The translations under genes were made by a program, and so were the position numbers. Source: Trichococcus pasteurii (GTDB lineage Bacteria > Bacillota > Bacilli > Lactobacillales > Aerococcaceae). Taken from it: DNA of 64,000 nucleotides. Where the stretch lies: contig NZ_FONM01000010.1 of the NCBI RefSeq assembly GCF_900112935.1, positions 1 to 64,000 of the forward strand, in the 5' to 3' direction. The notes under the pieces are model-generated. The model saw only the letters and a list, made by a program, of their open reading frames with translations, was not told the origin of the DNA and did not search any database. Below are positions 53,012 through 62,589 of the stretch, one piece after another. Within the stretch, counting starts at the first letter, position 1; each line of letters begins with the position of its first letter.

Positions 53012-55705
53012 TTATTTGATCTTGTTTCTGAGCACCATCGGCAAAATCCCTTTGTTGCGGTAGTAGTCGATTTCGATTTCAGAATCCAGCCTTGCGATTG
53101 CTTGGAATGTTTTTTCCGTTCCATCCGCAGCTTGCGCTGTCACAGTGATCACTTCATTCGGTTTTACCTCATCCGTGATTGCGATCGCGTACTCTTCCAA
53201 GCCGGTCAATCCCAGCGTGTCCGCATCTTCGCCTTTCAGAAATTCCAGTGGAAGCGCACCCACCATGATCAGGTTGGAGCGGTGGATCCGTTCGAAACTT
53301 TTCGCGATGACCGCATCGACGCCCAACAGTCTGGCGCCTTTTGCCGCCCAGTCACGGGAAGATCCCATCCCATAGTCGTCGCCGGCCAGGATGACCAATC
53401 CCGTGCCATCTTCTTTATATTTCACGCTGGCATCGAAAATCGGCATGATTTCATTGGTCGGGATGTATTTGGTGAATCCACCCTCCAGTCCGTCAGCCAA
53501 AGCATTTCTCAGGCGGATATTCGAGAAGGTACCGCGCACCATCACTTCATGGTGTCCTCTTCGGCTTCCGTATGAGTTGAAATCTTTCGGTTTCACGCCA
53601 TGCTCCATCAGATATTTTCCGGCAGGAGACTTCATTGCGATCGCCCCGACAGGTGAAATATGGTCGGTTGTGATCGAATCCTGGAATCTCCCTAAAACGC
53701 GCAATCCTTTCAGGGTCGTAATCGGCTCTGTTTCCAATTGGAAGTTTTCGAAGTATGGCGGATTTGCGATATAGGTCGAATCGGCATCCCAATCGTAGAC
53801 TGGTTTATCTGCAGATTCAATTTTGTTCCACAAGTCGTTTGAATCGAATACAGAACGATATTCTTCTTTGAACATATCCGCCAGAACCGATTCATTCACA
53901 ACTTTTTGGACTTCTTCGTTGCTCGGTAAAATGTCCTTGAAATAGACAGGCTGGCCTTCTTTGTCTGTACCGATCGGGTCAGTGGCCAGATTCACTTTGA
54001 CATTTCCTGCTAAAGCATAGGCGATGACCAAGTGCGGCGCTGCCAGGTAGCCAGCTTTCACTTCCGCATGGATGCGTCCTTCGAAGTTGCGGTTACCGCT
54101 CAATACAGCCGAAAGCAGGATGTTGCCCTCTTTGGCCGCTTCGCTGACTTCCGGTCTCAGCGGTCCGGAGTTGCCCACACAAGTCATGCAGCCGTAGCCG
54201 ATGATATTGAAGCCCAACGCTTCCAGATAAGGCAATAAGCCCGATTTTTCATAATAGCGCGCCGTCACTTTCGATCCCGGCGACATGGATGTTTTGACGT
54301 AGCGTTTGACTGACAGGCCTTTTTCAACCGCATTTTTTGCCAACAAAGCCGCGCTGAGCATCAGGTACGGGTTGCTAGTATTCGTACAGCTTGTGATGGC
54401 TGCGATCGATACGGCTCCGTTTTCCATTTCTTCTTGATAGCCGTCTTCATAAGTGATGGTAACTTTATGGTCGATATCGGCTGCATCCAACCCGTAGCCT
54501 TGATTTCCCATCGGCGCGGCGTATGCCTCTTTGAATTTCTGGCTGACATCGGACAGTTTCACTAAGTCCTGCGGTCTTTTCGGACCGGCCAAGCTTGGTT
54601 CCACTGTTGAAAGGTCGATTTCGATCAGTTCGGAGTACTCTGGTTCGATTGCATCATTGTAGTAAAGGTTGTTCGCTTTGACGTAGGCTTCGATCCTGTC
54701 GACTTTCGCATCTTCCCTACCAGTGAAGCGCAGATAGCCCAATGTTTCGTCATCAACCGGGAAGAAGCCGCAGGTCGCACCGTATTCCGGCGCCATGTTG
54801 GCAATGACAGATCTGTCGGCGATCGTCAGGTTTTTCAGGCCGTCGCCGAAATATTCGACGAATTTCCCGACTACTTTTTGCTCACGCAACACTTGGGTCA
54901 TTTTTAAAGCCAAGTCAGTTGCCGTTGCCCCATTTTGCAGTTTGCCTGTGAAGCGTACGCCAACGACATCCGGCATCTGCAGGTAGCACGGTTGACCCAA
55001 CATGCCTGCCTCCGCTTCGATACCGCCGACGCCCCAACCAAGGACACCCAAAGCGTTGATCATGGTCGTGTGTGAATCGGTTCCTACCAAAGTATCCGGG
55101 TAGAGGATGGTTTCCCCATCGGTTTCGGCTTCCTTGACGACATCCGCCAGGTATTCCAAGTTCACCTGATGGACGATTCCTGTTGCTGGCGGCACGACAC
55201 TGAAGGAATCAAATGATTTTTCCGCCCAGCTGAAGAATTCGTAACGCTCGCGGTTCCGATCGAATTCAATTTCCGCATTCATTCTGAAGGCATCATTGAA
55301 TCCGGAGTAGTCGACTTGAACAGAATGGTCAATGACCAAATCCACCGGTATGTCCGGATTGATGATTGCCGAATCTTTGCCCAATTTATCGGTCACATAA
55401 CGCAGGGCCGCCAAATCCACAATCGCCGCTCCGCCTGTCAAATCCTGCAGAATGACACGGGATGGTTTGAAGGGGATCTCAGTTTTCACTTCGTTTACAG
55501 GTTTCCAGTTGGCTAAGGACAGGACGTGTTGTTCAGTGATGACTTTGCCGTCCTCTTGTCGCAACAAGTTTTCCAGCAAGACACGGATGGAATATGGCAA
55601 TTTGGCGATCGCCACTTGTCCATTTTCCAGTGATTTCAGATCGTAGTACTTATACTCCTTCCCATTTGTATTGATGGTTTTGATTGATTTCTGCTTGCTG
55701 TTCAT
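53012..55705 (-). CDS. acnA: Aconitate hydratase (AcnA/IRP type)
   Basis: Protein of 897 residues, full length for AcnA. Cluster cysteines are in SCTNTSNP and [12 protein letters not shown]; the [22 protein letters not shown] block of the C-terminal swivelling domain is intact. It interconverts citrate, cis-aconitate and isocitrate. I start at 55705, after GGAGAGGT; the longer frame begins with a TTG inside it. No citrate synthase or isocitrate dehydrogenase is nearby. It is divergent from a lysR gene whose predicted site sits 65 bp before the acnA start point, so it is probably induced together with prpF and the transporter. Confidence 0.93.
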   Translation of the reverse strand: MNSKQKSIKTINTNGKEYKYYDLKSLENGQVAIAKLPYSIRVLLENLLRQEDGKVITEQHVLSLANWKPVNEVKTEIPFKPSRVILQDLTGGAAIVDLAALRYVTDKLGKDSAIINPDIPVDLVIDHSVQVDYSGFNDAFRMNAEIEFDRNRERYEFFSWAEKSFDSFSVVPPATGIVHQVNLEYLADVVKEAETDGETILYPDTLVGTDSHTTMINALGVLGWGVGGIEAEAGMLGQPCYLQMPDVVGVRFTGKLQNGATATDLALKMTQVLREQKVVGKFVEYFGDGLKNLTIADRSVIANMAPEYGATCGFFPVDDETLGYLRFTGREDAKVDRIEAYVKANNLYYNDAIEPEYSELIEIDLSTVEPSLAGPKRPQDLVKLSDVSQKFKEAYAAPMGNQGYGLDAADIDHKVTITYEDGYQEEMENGAVSIAAITSCTNTSNPYLMLSAALLAKNAVEKGLSVKRYVKTSMSPGSKVTARYYEKSGLLPYLEALGFNIIGYGCMTCVGNSGPLRPEVSEAAKEGNILLSAVLSGNRNFEGRIHAEVKAGYLAAPHLVIAYALAGNVKVNLATDPIGTDKEGQPVYFKDILPSNEEVQKVVNESVLADMFKEEYRSVFDSNDLWNKIESADKPVYDWDADSTYIANPPYFENFQLETEPITTLKGLRVLGRFQDSITTDHISPVGAIAMKSPAGKYLMEHGVKPKDFNSYGSRRGHHEVMVRGTFSNIRLRNALADGLEGGFTKYIPTNEIMPIFDASVKYKEDGTGLVILAGDDYGMGSSRDWAAKGARLLGVDAVIAKSFERIHRSNLIMVGALPLEFLKGEDADTLGLTGLEEYAIAITDEVKPNEVITVTAQAADGTEKTFQAIARLDSEIEIDYYRNKGILPMVLRNKIK

Positions 55706-55752
55706 AGTATAGTACCTCTCCAATTTTTAATTTCTTGTATTTACTTAACGTG

Positions 55753-55821
55753 ATTGTATCCCTATAATAAACATAAATGAAATATATATTTTTTATGTAT
55801 ATCATAACCAAAACTTATGAT
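55753..55821 (-). promoter_or_regulatory. acnA promoter and LysR site
   Basis: On the minus strand TTCATT (55776-55781), 17-bp spacer, TACAAT (55753-55758). The LysR site is ATCATA-N9-TATGAT at 55801-55821, centred about 65 bp upstream of the predicted start point, the usual place for LysR-type activators. It fits T-N11-A. The same arms occur at 59467-59487. The site is 15 bp from the lysR start codon, so it can also serve autoregulation. Confidence 0.72.
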
Positions 55822-55835
55822 AAGGGGATGATTCT

Positions 55836-56744
55836 ATGGAAATGAAAGATATCGAATACGTGAAGGCGATTAACGACTGCGGCAGTTTGACAAGGGCAGC
55901 TGAGTCTCTTTACATCTCACAGCCCTCATTGAGCATGTACATCAAAAACATGCAGGCCCGCTTGGGATTTCCAGTCTTCAATCAAATCGGAAAGAAATAC
56001 GAACTGACTTTCCTTGGTGAACGTTTTTTGGCTGCCGGAATCGAGATTCTGCGCATGCGCGAAAACTTTTACGATGAAGCTGCCCATATATTGGACAACA
56101 AAATCGGCCGTCTGCGCGTTTCCATTCCATTCATGCGCGGCTCCTATCTGGCTCCGGATATCTTGCCGAAGTTCAATGAAATCTACCCAAATATCGAAGT
56201 CGAATTGCTCGAAGAATCTTCCAAAGTTGTCGAAGAAAAAATAAACAACGGCGAAGCGGATATCGCAATCATGAATATGCCGCATCACGCGTTGAATTTG
56301 GACTTTGAAATCATCAAATCGGAAGAGATCCTGTTGGCTGTGCCCTCAGGACATCCTTGCATCAATCAAGGGAAGCCTAATCCGAAGAGCAGCTACCCTT
56401 CCATTGATCTGCATTTGTTCAAAAAGGATCGGTTCATTCTGCATTTCCCCGATCAGCGCACCGGCCAGATCGCCGAAGCGATTTTTGCGGAACACCATTT
56501 CGTCCCCAATAAAGTGACGCATACGCGGAATATCGAGACAGCAGTCAACCTGACGATGACGGGATATGGCATCTCTTTTTTGAATGAGACCCATATCCGT
56601 CACTTGAAATTCGGCAATGCCCCGCGCTTTTTCTCTTTCGAGGGTAAGCCACATTATGCCGATATGATTGTGGCTTACCGAAAAGGGCGAAAACTGCCTC
56701 CTTACATCAGAACGTTGATTGATCTTTGCCGGGAAGTCGTTTGA
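55836..56744 (+). CDS. LysR family transcriptional regulator
   Basis: Protein of 302 residues. Winged helix-turn-helix at 1-60 (MKDIEYVKAINDCGSLTRAAESLYISQPSLSMYIKNMQARLG), then a two-lobed effector-binding domain. It lies between acnA (divergent) and the transporter/prpF operon (convergent), and matching palindromes stand upstream of both. It should activate them in the presence of a tricarboxylic acid such as citrate or aconitate. ATAAGGGGATG precedes the ATG. Confidence 0.9.
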   Translation: MEMKDIEYVKAINDCGSLTRAAESLYISQPSLSMYIKNMQARLGFPVFNQIGKKYELTFLGERFLAAGIEILRMRENFYDEAAHILDNKIGRLRVSIPFMRGSYLAPDILPKFNEIYPNIEVELLEESSKVVEEKINNGEADIAIMNMPHHALNLDFEIIKSEEILLAVPSGHPCINQGKPNPKSSYPSIDLHLFKKDRFILHFPDQRTGQIAEAIFAEHHFVPNKVTHTRNIETAVNLTMTGYGISFLNETHIRHLKFGNAPRFFSFEGKPHYADMIVAYRKGRKLPPYIRTLIDLCREVV

Positions 56745-56747
56745 TGA

Positions 56748-58124
56748 TTAATTAAACAAGAAAGGCAACGGAATCGCACCGATCAGAATGGCGATGACTG
56801 TTTGGATCACAAAGCTTGGAAGACCCCATTTCAGGTATTCTTTTGAGTAATCGCCAAAGCTGACTTCTGTTCTGTCAACCAAAACATAAAGGAAGGCCAC
56901 TAATGGACTTGCAAAACGGATGGCTTGACCCATCATGGAAGCGACACCGATTTCAGTCGGTGTTGCACCGTATTGATAAGCGATTGGTGCCAATACCGGC
57001 AGGATACCGAAGTAGAAAGCGTCATTTGGCAAGAAGAACAAACCAGGTAAAGAAATCAAAGCCAGGAAGAAAGGAATGTAGGCACCCATAGTTTCTGGAA
57101 TCATGCCAGCCATTTGTTGTGCGATGGCTTCACTCATGCCGCTGCCGTTCAGAACACCCATGATGATACCTGCTCCATAAACCAAACTTACTGGACCTAA
57201 TGCTTCTCCACCATTTGCGATCAGACGGGAAGACTGCAGATTCAACTGTCTGTAGTTGACCAGCAACGCGATGGCTGTACCAAGCACGAAGAGGATACCG
57301 CCATTGATGATGTCCATGATCAACATTGTCATGATTGCCGCTGTAAGAATAAAGTTGAACCAAATCAATTTAGGGCGTTTCAAATACGCATCTTTTTCGT
57401 TGATTTCTTTAATGATGTGTTCCAAGTCACTGTCATGGATGATGCCGCTGCCTTGAACGTAGCCCAGACGAGCACGCTCTTTTTTACCGTAGTAGTAGCA
57501 CATATACAATGCCAGGATTGTTGCGCCGATCATACCCGGAATAACGGGTACGAAGAATTCCTTCGGTGTCAAGTTCAGCACCGGCATGGCACGCGCCATC
57601 GGGCCACTCCAAGGGACTAAGTTCATTACCGAGTTACAGAAACCGATGATTACCGCCAAGTAGAGCTGGTTCATCCTCATTTTCTTGAAAAGCGTCAGAA
57701 CTGCTGTTGTTACGATCAAAACAGTCGTTGTCCCGTCACCATCCAGTGACACGATTAATGAGATAACACCAGTTGCGACACAAATCTTCATTGGATCGCC
57801 TTTTGCCCATTTGATCATCTTCGTAGCCAAGGGATCGAATAGACCGACGTCCAACATAACCGAGAAGTAAAGAATGGCGAACAGCAATAATGTAATCGTT
57901 GGGGCCACACCTTTACTGATAAGTGTCTTGTTCTCATCCAGCGAGTAATACAAACCTCCAAAAATCCAATCAAATACTTCCAAAAGTGGTGTTCCACTTA
58001 TAAATGCTGCAGCTAAACCAAAAACGACGGGAACTAAAATTAATGCTGCAAAAGGTGACATTTTCTTGGTTAATAACAAAACCATGAAGGTAATAATCAT
58101 TCCATAGCCTAACAACGCTAACAT
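56748..58124 (-). CDS. CitMHS family tricarboxylate transporter
   Basis: Membrane protein of 458 residues with about twelve helices. VISLIVSLDGDGTTTVLIVTTAV and LVPWSGPMARAMPVL belong to the CitMHS family, which imports citrate, often as a metal complex; FLPNDAFYFGILPVLAP is another family block. Given the prpF gene 29 bp upstream, trans-aconitate or a related tricarboxylate is a good candidate. It is transcribed after prpF. Confidence 0.88.
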   Translation of the reverse strand: MLALLGYGMIITFMVLLLTKKMSPFAALILVPVVFGLAAAFISGTPLLEVFDWIFGGLYYSLDENKTLISKGVAPTITLLLFAILYFSVMLDVGLFDPLATKMIKWAKGDPMKICVATGVISLIVSLDGDGTTTVLIVTTAVLTLFKKMRMNQLYLAVIIGFCNSVMNLVPWSGPMARAMPVLNLTPKEFFVPVIPGMIGATILALYMCYYYGKKERARLGYVQGSGIIHDSDLEHIIKEINEKDAYLKRPKLIWFNFILTAAIMTMLIMDIINGGILFVLGTAIALLVNYRQLNLQSSRLIANGGEALGPVSLVYGAGIIMGVLNGSGMSEAIAQQMAGMIPETMGAYIPFFLALISLPGLFFLPNDAFYFGILPVLAPIAYQYGATPTEIGVASMMGQAIRFASPLVAFLYVLVDRTEVSFGDYSKEYLKWGLPSFVIQTVIAILIGAIPLPFLFN

Positions 58125-58153
58125 TTCAACACTTCCTATTCTTTGTGTTATTT

Positions 58154-59290
58154 CTATCCTTTGTAGTAGACTTTACCGACCATGATTTTTCGCGCGGTCC
58201 TGTGACTCGATACGGAGTCTATTTTTATCGTCCCATTTTCATTTTTGTACTTCATGGCAACCGAAATGATGCCGTCGCTGTGCCCAAGCACAAGCTCATT
58301 CTTCACATTTTCATTCCCCAGCACTTCATTCGGGATGGTGCCCGGAATCGCGCAGGCGGCGGCTGTACACAACGCCCCTGTCAAAGCGATGGTTTTGTGG
58401 GCTTTTTGCATGCTCATCATCCGGATGGAAAGGTCATATTCGGAAGCGTTTATTTCTTTTCCGCTATCCGTAATGAAATCCTGTGTTGATGATATGATCG
58501 TCATTTTGGGTACTCCTGGCGTCACCGTAGCGGCTGCTTCCCAATTTTCGGCCAAGCCCATTTTGACTGCTGCTTCTCCCCTGATTTTTTCCAACAGCAC
58601 CAGATTGGCCGGGTCTGCGTCAATCATGGCCGCCGTCTCTGTTCCTGCAAAACCGATAGCTTCTGCTTTGACATACACCAGCGGGTTTGCTGCATCGACA
58701 ATCGATACTTCGACTTCTCCGTAATCAGCAATTTTCAGCACGTCTTTGGTTTGCCCTGTCGGCAACAGTTTGCCGGTGAAGGAACCTTCCGGATTCAAAA
58801 ACTCCAATTCGATCTTCGAGCCAGTTCCTGGAACACCTGAAATACTGAAGTCGCCTTCATAAGTGATTTCTCCGTTCGGCGTGGGGATATGCTCGTGAAT
58901 GATTTTCTTTGTGTTTGTATTATATACTCTTACAGTCGTGATTGGGGAGGTAATATCCACCAGATTATTTTCAAGTGCGAAGACTCCTACTGCAGATGAA
59001 ATGTTCCCGCAGTTCCCTGCATAGGAGACAAAAGGTTTATCGATTTGAACTTGCGCAAATGTATAATTGACATCCCAATCTTCGGTTGTTTCTTTTGAAA
59101 TTATGGCGACTTTACTGGTTGTGGAGACTGCCCCACCCAAACCATCAATTTGGCGTTGATCAGGGCTGCCCATGATTTTTAATAGGATCTGATCACGTTC
59201 CTCTTTGTTTTCCGGTAAATCTTCTTCCATTACGAATGCACCTTTGCTTGTGCCACCGCGAAAGATGCTGCATTGTAGCTCTCTTAACAT
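58154..59290 (-). CDS. prpF: PrpF family aconitate isomerase
   Basis: Protein of 378 residues. CSIFRGGTSKGAFVMEEDLP at the start and DGLGGAVSTTSKVAIIS, NCGNISSAVGVFAL are PrpF signatures (diaminopimelate epimerase-like fold). PrpF isomerises trans-aconitate and 2-methyl-trans-aconitate to the cis form. With a tricarboxylate transporter and an aconitase under the same predicted LysR control, it would let the cell use trans-aconitate. No 2-methylcitrate synthase gene is nearby, which speaks against a propionate role. First gene of its operon. Confidence 0.88.
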   Translation of the reverse strand: MLRELQCSIFRGGTSKGAFVMEEDLPENKEERDQILLKIMGSPDQRQIDGLGGAVSTTSKVAIISKETTEDWDVNYTFAQVQIDKPFVSYAGNCGNISSAVGVFALENNLVDITSPITTVRVYNTNTKKIIHEHIPTPNGEITYEGDFSISGVPGTGSKIELEFLNPEGSFTGKLLPTGQTKDVLKIADYGEVEVSIVDAANPLVYVKAEAIGFAGTETAAMIDADPANLVLLEKIRGEAAVKMGLAENWEAAATVTPGVPKMTIISSTQDFITDSGKEINASEYDLSIRMMSMQKAHKTIALTGALCTAAACAIPGTIPNEVLGNENVKNELVLGHSDGIISVAMKYKNENGTIKIDSVSSHRTARKIMVGKVYYKG

Positions 59291-59418
59291 ATCGTCCCTC
59301 CAAATGTTTGCGTTTTCATATATCCATGGATTTGTATTTATCCAGTTGAATCCTTATAGTAACAAGTTCCTATAGACTGCAGTTCTATTGATTGCTCATT
59401 ACTCAACTTGATATCTGA

Positions 59419-59487
59419 AGTATAGTTTCTGGCTAGCCAAATATCCAATCAATCATTTTTATCCGAATCATAGGTTTAACTTATGAT
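59419..59487 (-). promoter_or_regulatory. prpF promoter and LysR site
   Basis: On the minus strand TTGGAT (59443-59448), 18-bp spacer, TATACT (59419-59424). ATCATA-N9-TATGAT at 59467-59487 is centred about 65 bp upstream of the predicted start point and has the same arms and spacing as 55801-55821. Confidence 0.75.
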
Positions 59488-59588
59488 GATAACGGATACA
59501 ATTAACGATATTGGATATTTGTTTTTTTTCGCGCTTAACCGCCAACATTCTTTAGCTCCATTTAGACATCATATGCATTTCCACAAAG

Positions 59589-59626
59589 AAAAAAGAGCCG
59601 GGAACAATAGGTTCCTGGCTCTTTTC
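59589..59626 (-). terminator. Terminator of ogt
   Basis: AAAAGAGCC(G)GGAAC pairs with GTTCC(T)GGCTCTTTT; the sequence between 59626 and the ogt stop holds nothing else I can identify. Confidence 0.85.
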
Positions 59627-59777
59627 TGAATTTTCAGATTAGTTTCTGCTGGATTTCATTTCAATTTATTACTATATGGCGACGTTTTCCCTTTACCTTT
59701 ACGACAGCATGGATGCCCATTTATCATCCTCTTATTGAGAATATTCATCATAATTGAGAATCCCTTCTCCCAATGAT

Positions 59778-60311
59778 TCAGATATCCGCTTTGATCAAAC
59801 CTTTCTCGATTGCAACCTTTGTCTCATGATTCAGCAAATATTCCTTCAGATGCAACCCGCCGGCATAGCCAACCAGTTTGCCGTTCGTGCCGATGACGCG
59901 GTGGCAAGGGGTGATGATCGAGATTGGGTTGCGGTTGTTTGCCATGCCGATTGCGCGGACGCCTTTCGGATTTTCGACAGCGATGGCTATTTCCTTGTAG
60001 CTACGCGTCTCGCCGTAAGGAATTTGGCGCAAAGCTTCCCACACTTTCAATTGGAAAGGCGTACCGGCTGCATCCAAAGGCAGCTCGAATTCCTGACGCT
60101 CACCATTGAAATATTGCTGCAATTGGCGTTCCCCTTCAAGCAACAAAGGTGTGTCCGCCTCCAACATTTCTCCAGCCGCGATTTCCTTTTCGATCCGCGG
60201 ATCCAATTCCATTGCAACATGCTCCAGAAACGTGATGCCCTTGCCGTTTTCGGCCAGCAAGTACTTCCCGAGCGGCGTTTGGATATATTTATATGCTTTC
60301 ATACTGTTCAT
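59778..60311 (-). CDS. ogt: Methylated-DNA--protein-cysteine methyltransferase
   Basis: Protein of 177 residues. The acceptor cysteine is C136 in ITPCHRVIG, preceded by GETRSYKEIAIAV and MANNRNPI, and followed by the GYAGGLHLKEYLL block. It removes alkyl groups from O6-alkylguanine. AAAAAAAGGA lies just upstream of the Met at 60311; the Met at 60302 is an alternative. It is divergent from the PatB-like gene. Confidence 0.9.
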   Translation of the reverse strand: MNSMKAYKYIQTPLGKYLLAENGKGITFLEHVAMELDPRIEKEIAAGEMLEADTPLLLEGERQLQQYFNGERQEFELPLDAAGTPFQLKVWEALRQIPYGETRSYKEIAIAVENPKGVRAIGMANNRNPISIITPCHRVIGTNGKLVGYAGGLHLKEYLLNHETKVAIEKGLIKADI

Positions 60312-60468
60312 CAGTCCTTTTTTTGTAATCACAAAATCTCTCTGCTCCATTATACACAGCGGTGGCGGCAACAGGAAGCATTCTCCATTTGTCATTCCCT
60401 CGCCAGGCCCTTATACTGGTGTTGTATACACACATCATTTCATCATCTACAGAAAAGAGTGGATTGTA

Positions 60469-61638
60469 TTGCGTACATTTGATAACCCATTGAACAGGCG
60501 CGGGAACGGATCAAAAAAATGGGACAAGGATTATATCCAGCGGCGTTTCAGAACAGCGCGCGAGGACGTCTATCCCCTTTTCATCGCCGATATGGATTTC
60601 CGTCAGGACGCGGCGGTGCTGCAGGCTTTCCATGCGTTCGTCGAGACCGGGGACTTCGGTTATTTCGATGTGCCGGACAGCTTCTACGACACGATCCAAG
60701 CCTGGTACCGGGACAAGCTGAAGACACCGATCGAAAAGGAATGGCTCGTTCCGGCGAACGGGACCATCGCTTCCATGCATTTCGCGGCCGACCTTGTCAG
60801 CAAAGGCCAGCCGATCATGATGCTGACGCCGGTCTACGGCGTCTTTAAGGATATCGCGACGAATTTCGGCGGGATGGTGACCGTTCCGCTGCTGGAGGCG
60901 GATGACGCCTACCGGATCGACACCAAGCGGATGGAACAGGAAATCGTGTCTCAATCTGTCGGGACACTGCTTTTCTGCAATCCGCATAATCCTTCCGGCC
61001 GGATCTGGTCCTATGAAGAGTTGCAGGAAGTCGTCCGAATCTGCAAAGAGCACGGCGTCATAATCCTTTCCGATGAAATCCATGGCGAACTGAACCTCAC
61101 GGAGAAACCGTTCATTTCGCTGATTTCGTTCATGGATGAATACGAAGACATCATCGTGGCCAGTTCGCCGAACAAAACCTTCAACTTGTCGGGATTGACG
61201 GCCTCCTACGTGATCATCCGGAATCCCGAGTTGCGGCAAGCCTACCAGCACGAATTGGCCCGCTTCCACATAACCATCAATCGCGCCGGCATGGCCTTCA
61301 TTTCTGCAGCCTATGAACATGGGGGCGATTGGCATAACGATTTGATTGCCTACTTGAAGGGAAATATGGCTCTGATGGAAGAACAGTTGGCCGGTTTGGA
61401 CCTGGAATGGATGCAGCCAGATTCAGGCTTTCTGGTCTGGATCCGTTTGAACAAAGTCACAGATGTCGACCGGTTCGTCCTGGAATTGGCGCAGCAAACG
61501 GGTGTCCTTGTGGAGACCGGAAGCCGCTTCGTGGCGGATTATGGGAACCATATCCGTTTGAATTGCGCCACCAGCCGCGGATTCCTCGGGGAGGCTCTCG
61601 ATAAGTTCCGGGATTTCTATCAGCACTACACAAACTGA
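60469..61638 (+). CDS. MalY/PatB family aminotransferase (putative cystathionine beta-lyase)
   Basis: Protein of 389 residues, fold type I PLP enzyme. YPLFIADMDF at the start, LFCNPHNPSGRIW, LSDEIHGEL and SSPNKTFNLSG (PLP lysine) are the MalY/PatB pattern. Such enzymes split cystathionine or cystine to a thiol or sulfide, pyruvate and ammonia. The start is probably the TTG at 60469, after a weak GAGTGG site; upstream codons run into the divergent ogt gene. Length then matches the family. Confidence 0.87.
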   Translation: MRTFDNPLNRRGNGSKKWDKDYIQRRFRTAREDVYPLFIADMDFRQDAAVLQAFHAFVETGDFGYFDVPDSFYDTIQAWYRDKLKTPIEKEWLVPANGTIASMHFAADLVSKGQPIMMLTPVYGVFKDIATNFGGMVTVPLLEADDAYRIDTKRMEQEIVSQSVGTLLFCNPHNPSGRIWSYEELQEVVRICKEHGVIILSDEIHGELNLTEKPFISLISFMDEYEDIIVASSPNKTFNLSGLTASYVIIRNPELRQAYQHELARFHITINRAGMAFISAAYEHGGDWHNDLIAYLKGNMALMEEQLAGLDLEWMQPDSGFLVWIRLNKVTDVDRFVLELAQQTGVLVETGSRFVADYGNHIRLNCATSRGFLGEALDKFRDFYQHYTN

Positions 61639-61646
61639 ATGTTTTG

Positions 61647-61699
61647 ACGCACGCAAGCGCGCGGGGAAATCTCCCTGGAACGCTTGCGTGCGTTTCTTT
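61647..61699 (+). terminator. Terminator after the PatB-like gene
   Basis: ACGCACGCAAGCG (61647-61659) pairs perfectly with 61681-61693, then TTCTTTATTTT. Confidence 0.87.
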
Positions 61700-61748
61700 A
61701 TTTTCGGATCAACCGCTGTCTTCCGGGGATCGGCTGATTTGTCTTTTC

Positions 61749-61911
61749 CTCTGGTGAGCGCAGGCTTCACCGGAGTTCGCCCCGCATTCCGAGCGCTCTC
61801 CTCCGGGGAGACGGGCTTCCCCGGAGGTGGGGACAATTTTTTGAGTGCTCCTCCGGGCAGCGGCCCCTAGTCGGAGCTGAAGCCCCTCCCGGACGCCGTC
61901 CTCCGACGAGC
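61749..61911. repeat. 51-bp-period hairpin array, family A (3 units plus remnant)
   Basis: Left arms CTCTGG, CTCCGGGG, CTCCGGGC and CTCCGACG start at 61749, 61801, 61851 and 61901. Right arms CGGAG start at 61771, 61822 and 61872; the fourth right arm is lost. It lies between the PatB-like gene and marR. Confidence 0.83.
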
Positions 61912-62049
61912 GAAGCACGCCGCAAACATTTCTTATGAAATTATTTCAAGCATCTTCATGATTTCTTCACACGCGCGCTCTATAGTAGGTTCACAACATT
62001 CCTGTTTGGTATGAATCTTTACGATTTACTTAAGAGTAAGTTGAACCGC

Positions 62050-62098
62050 TTGCACGAATAATGTTTTTGAACTAGAATAGTTTTACATCACAACTATT
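62050..62098 (+). promoter_or_regulatory. marR-ftsH promoter with palindromic operator
   Basis: TTGCAC (62050-62055), 17-bp spacer, TAGAAT (62073-62078). An inverted repeat AATAGTT-N9-AACTATT (62076-62098) overlaps the end of the -10 box and the start point, fitting repression by the MarR protein encoded next. Confidence 0.68.
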
Positions 62099-62123
62099 AT
62101 CCGGCAAAGGAGCGGATTTCAAA

Positions 62124-62579
62124 ATGAAAATTGATTTTTTAAAAAAAGAGATCTGGGATCTGATGCGGACCATCCAAGTTTCCAAGGATACCGTGACGTG
62201 CCCGGTCGCTAAAGACTATTGCATCACCCCGCTGCAATTGCGGATTTTGATGGAAATCAAGCTGAGCGAAGATCTGTCACTCAACCGTTTGGCGAAAGTG
62301 ATGGATATGAACAACGGCAACGTCTCCACCATCTGCAAAAAACTGGAACAGCAAGGTTATCTCACGCGGGAGCGGCGCGCGGACGACGAGCGTTTCATCA
62401 CGCTGAAACTCACTCCGAATGGCCAAGCGATCCTTCAGAAAATGGAGCAGGATATCGAAAGCAAATACTGCTCGCTGATGGAAGGCGTATCCGAAGAGCG
62501 GCTTGAAAAAATTTCTGCCGGCATCAAGGAACTGCAGCTTCTGATAGAGGAAATGAACGAACAACAACGAGAGGATTGA
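62124..62579 (+). CDS. MarR family transcriptional regulator
   Basis: Protein of 151 residues with the MarR winged helix fold: LSLNRLAKVMDMNNGNVSTICKKLEQQGYLTRERRADDERFITLKLTPNG is the recognition helix and wing. Cysteines at about 26, 32 and 70 might sense redox state, but that is a guess. It probably represses its own promoter through the palindrome at 62076-62098. AAAGGAG precedes the ATG. The ftsH-like gene starts 10 bp after its stop codon, so both are one operon. Confidence 0.88.
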   Translation: MKIDFLKKEIWDLMRTIQVSKDTVTCPVAKDYCITPLQLRILMEIKLSEDLSLNRLAKVMDMNNGNVSTICKKLEQQGYLTRERRADDERFITLKLTPNGQAILQKMEQDIESKYCSLMEGVSEERLEKISAGIKELQLLIEEMNEQQRED

Positions 62580-62589
62580 ACAAACATAA

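Noticed and set aside
53012-59290. 2-methylcitrate (propionate) pathway
   Set aside because: PrpF is present, but there is no methylcitrate synthase, lyase or AcnD-type gene; the aconitase is of the AcnA type and the third gene is a tricarboxylate transporter.
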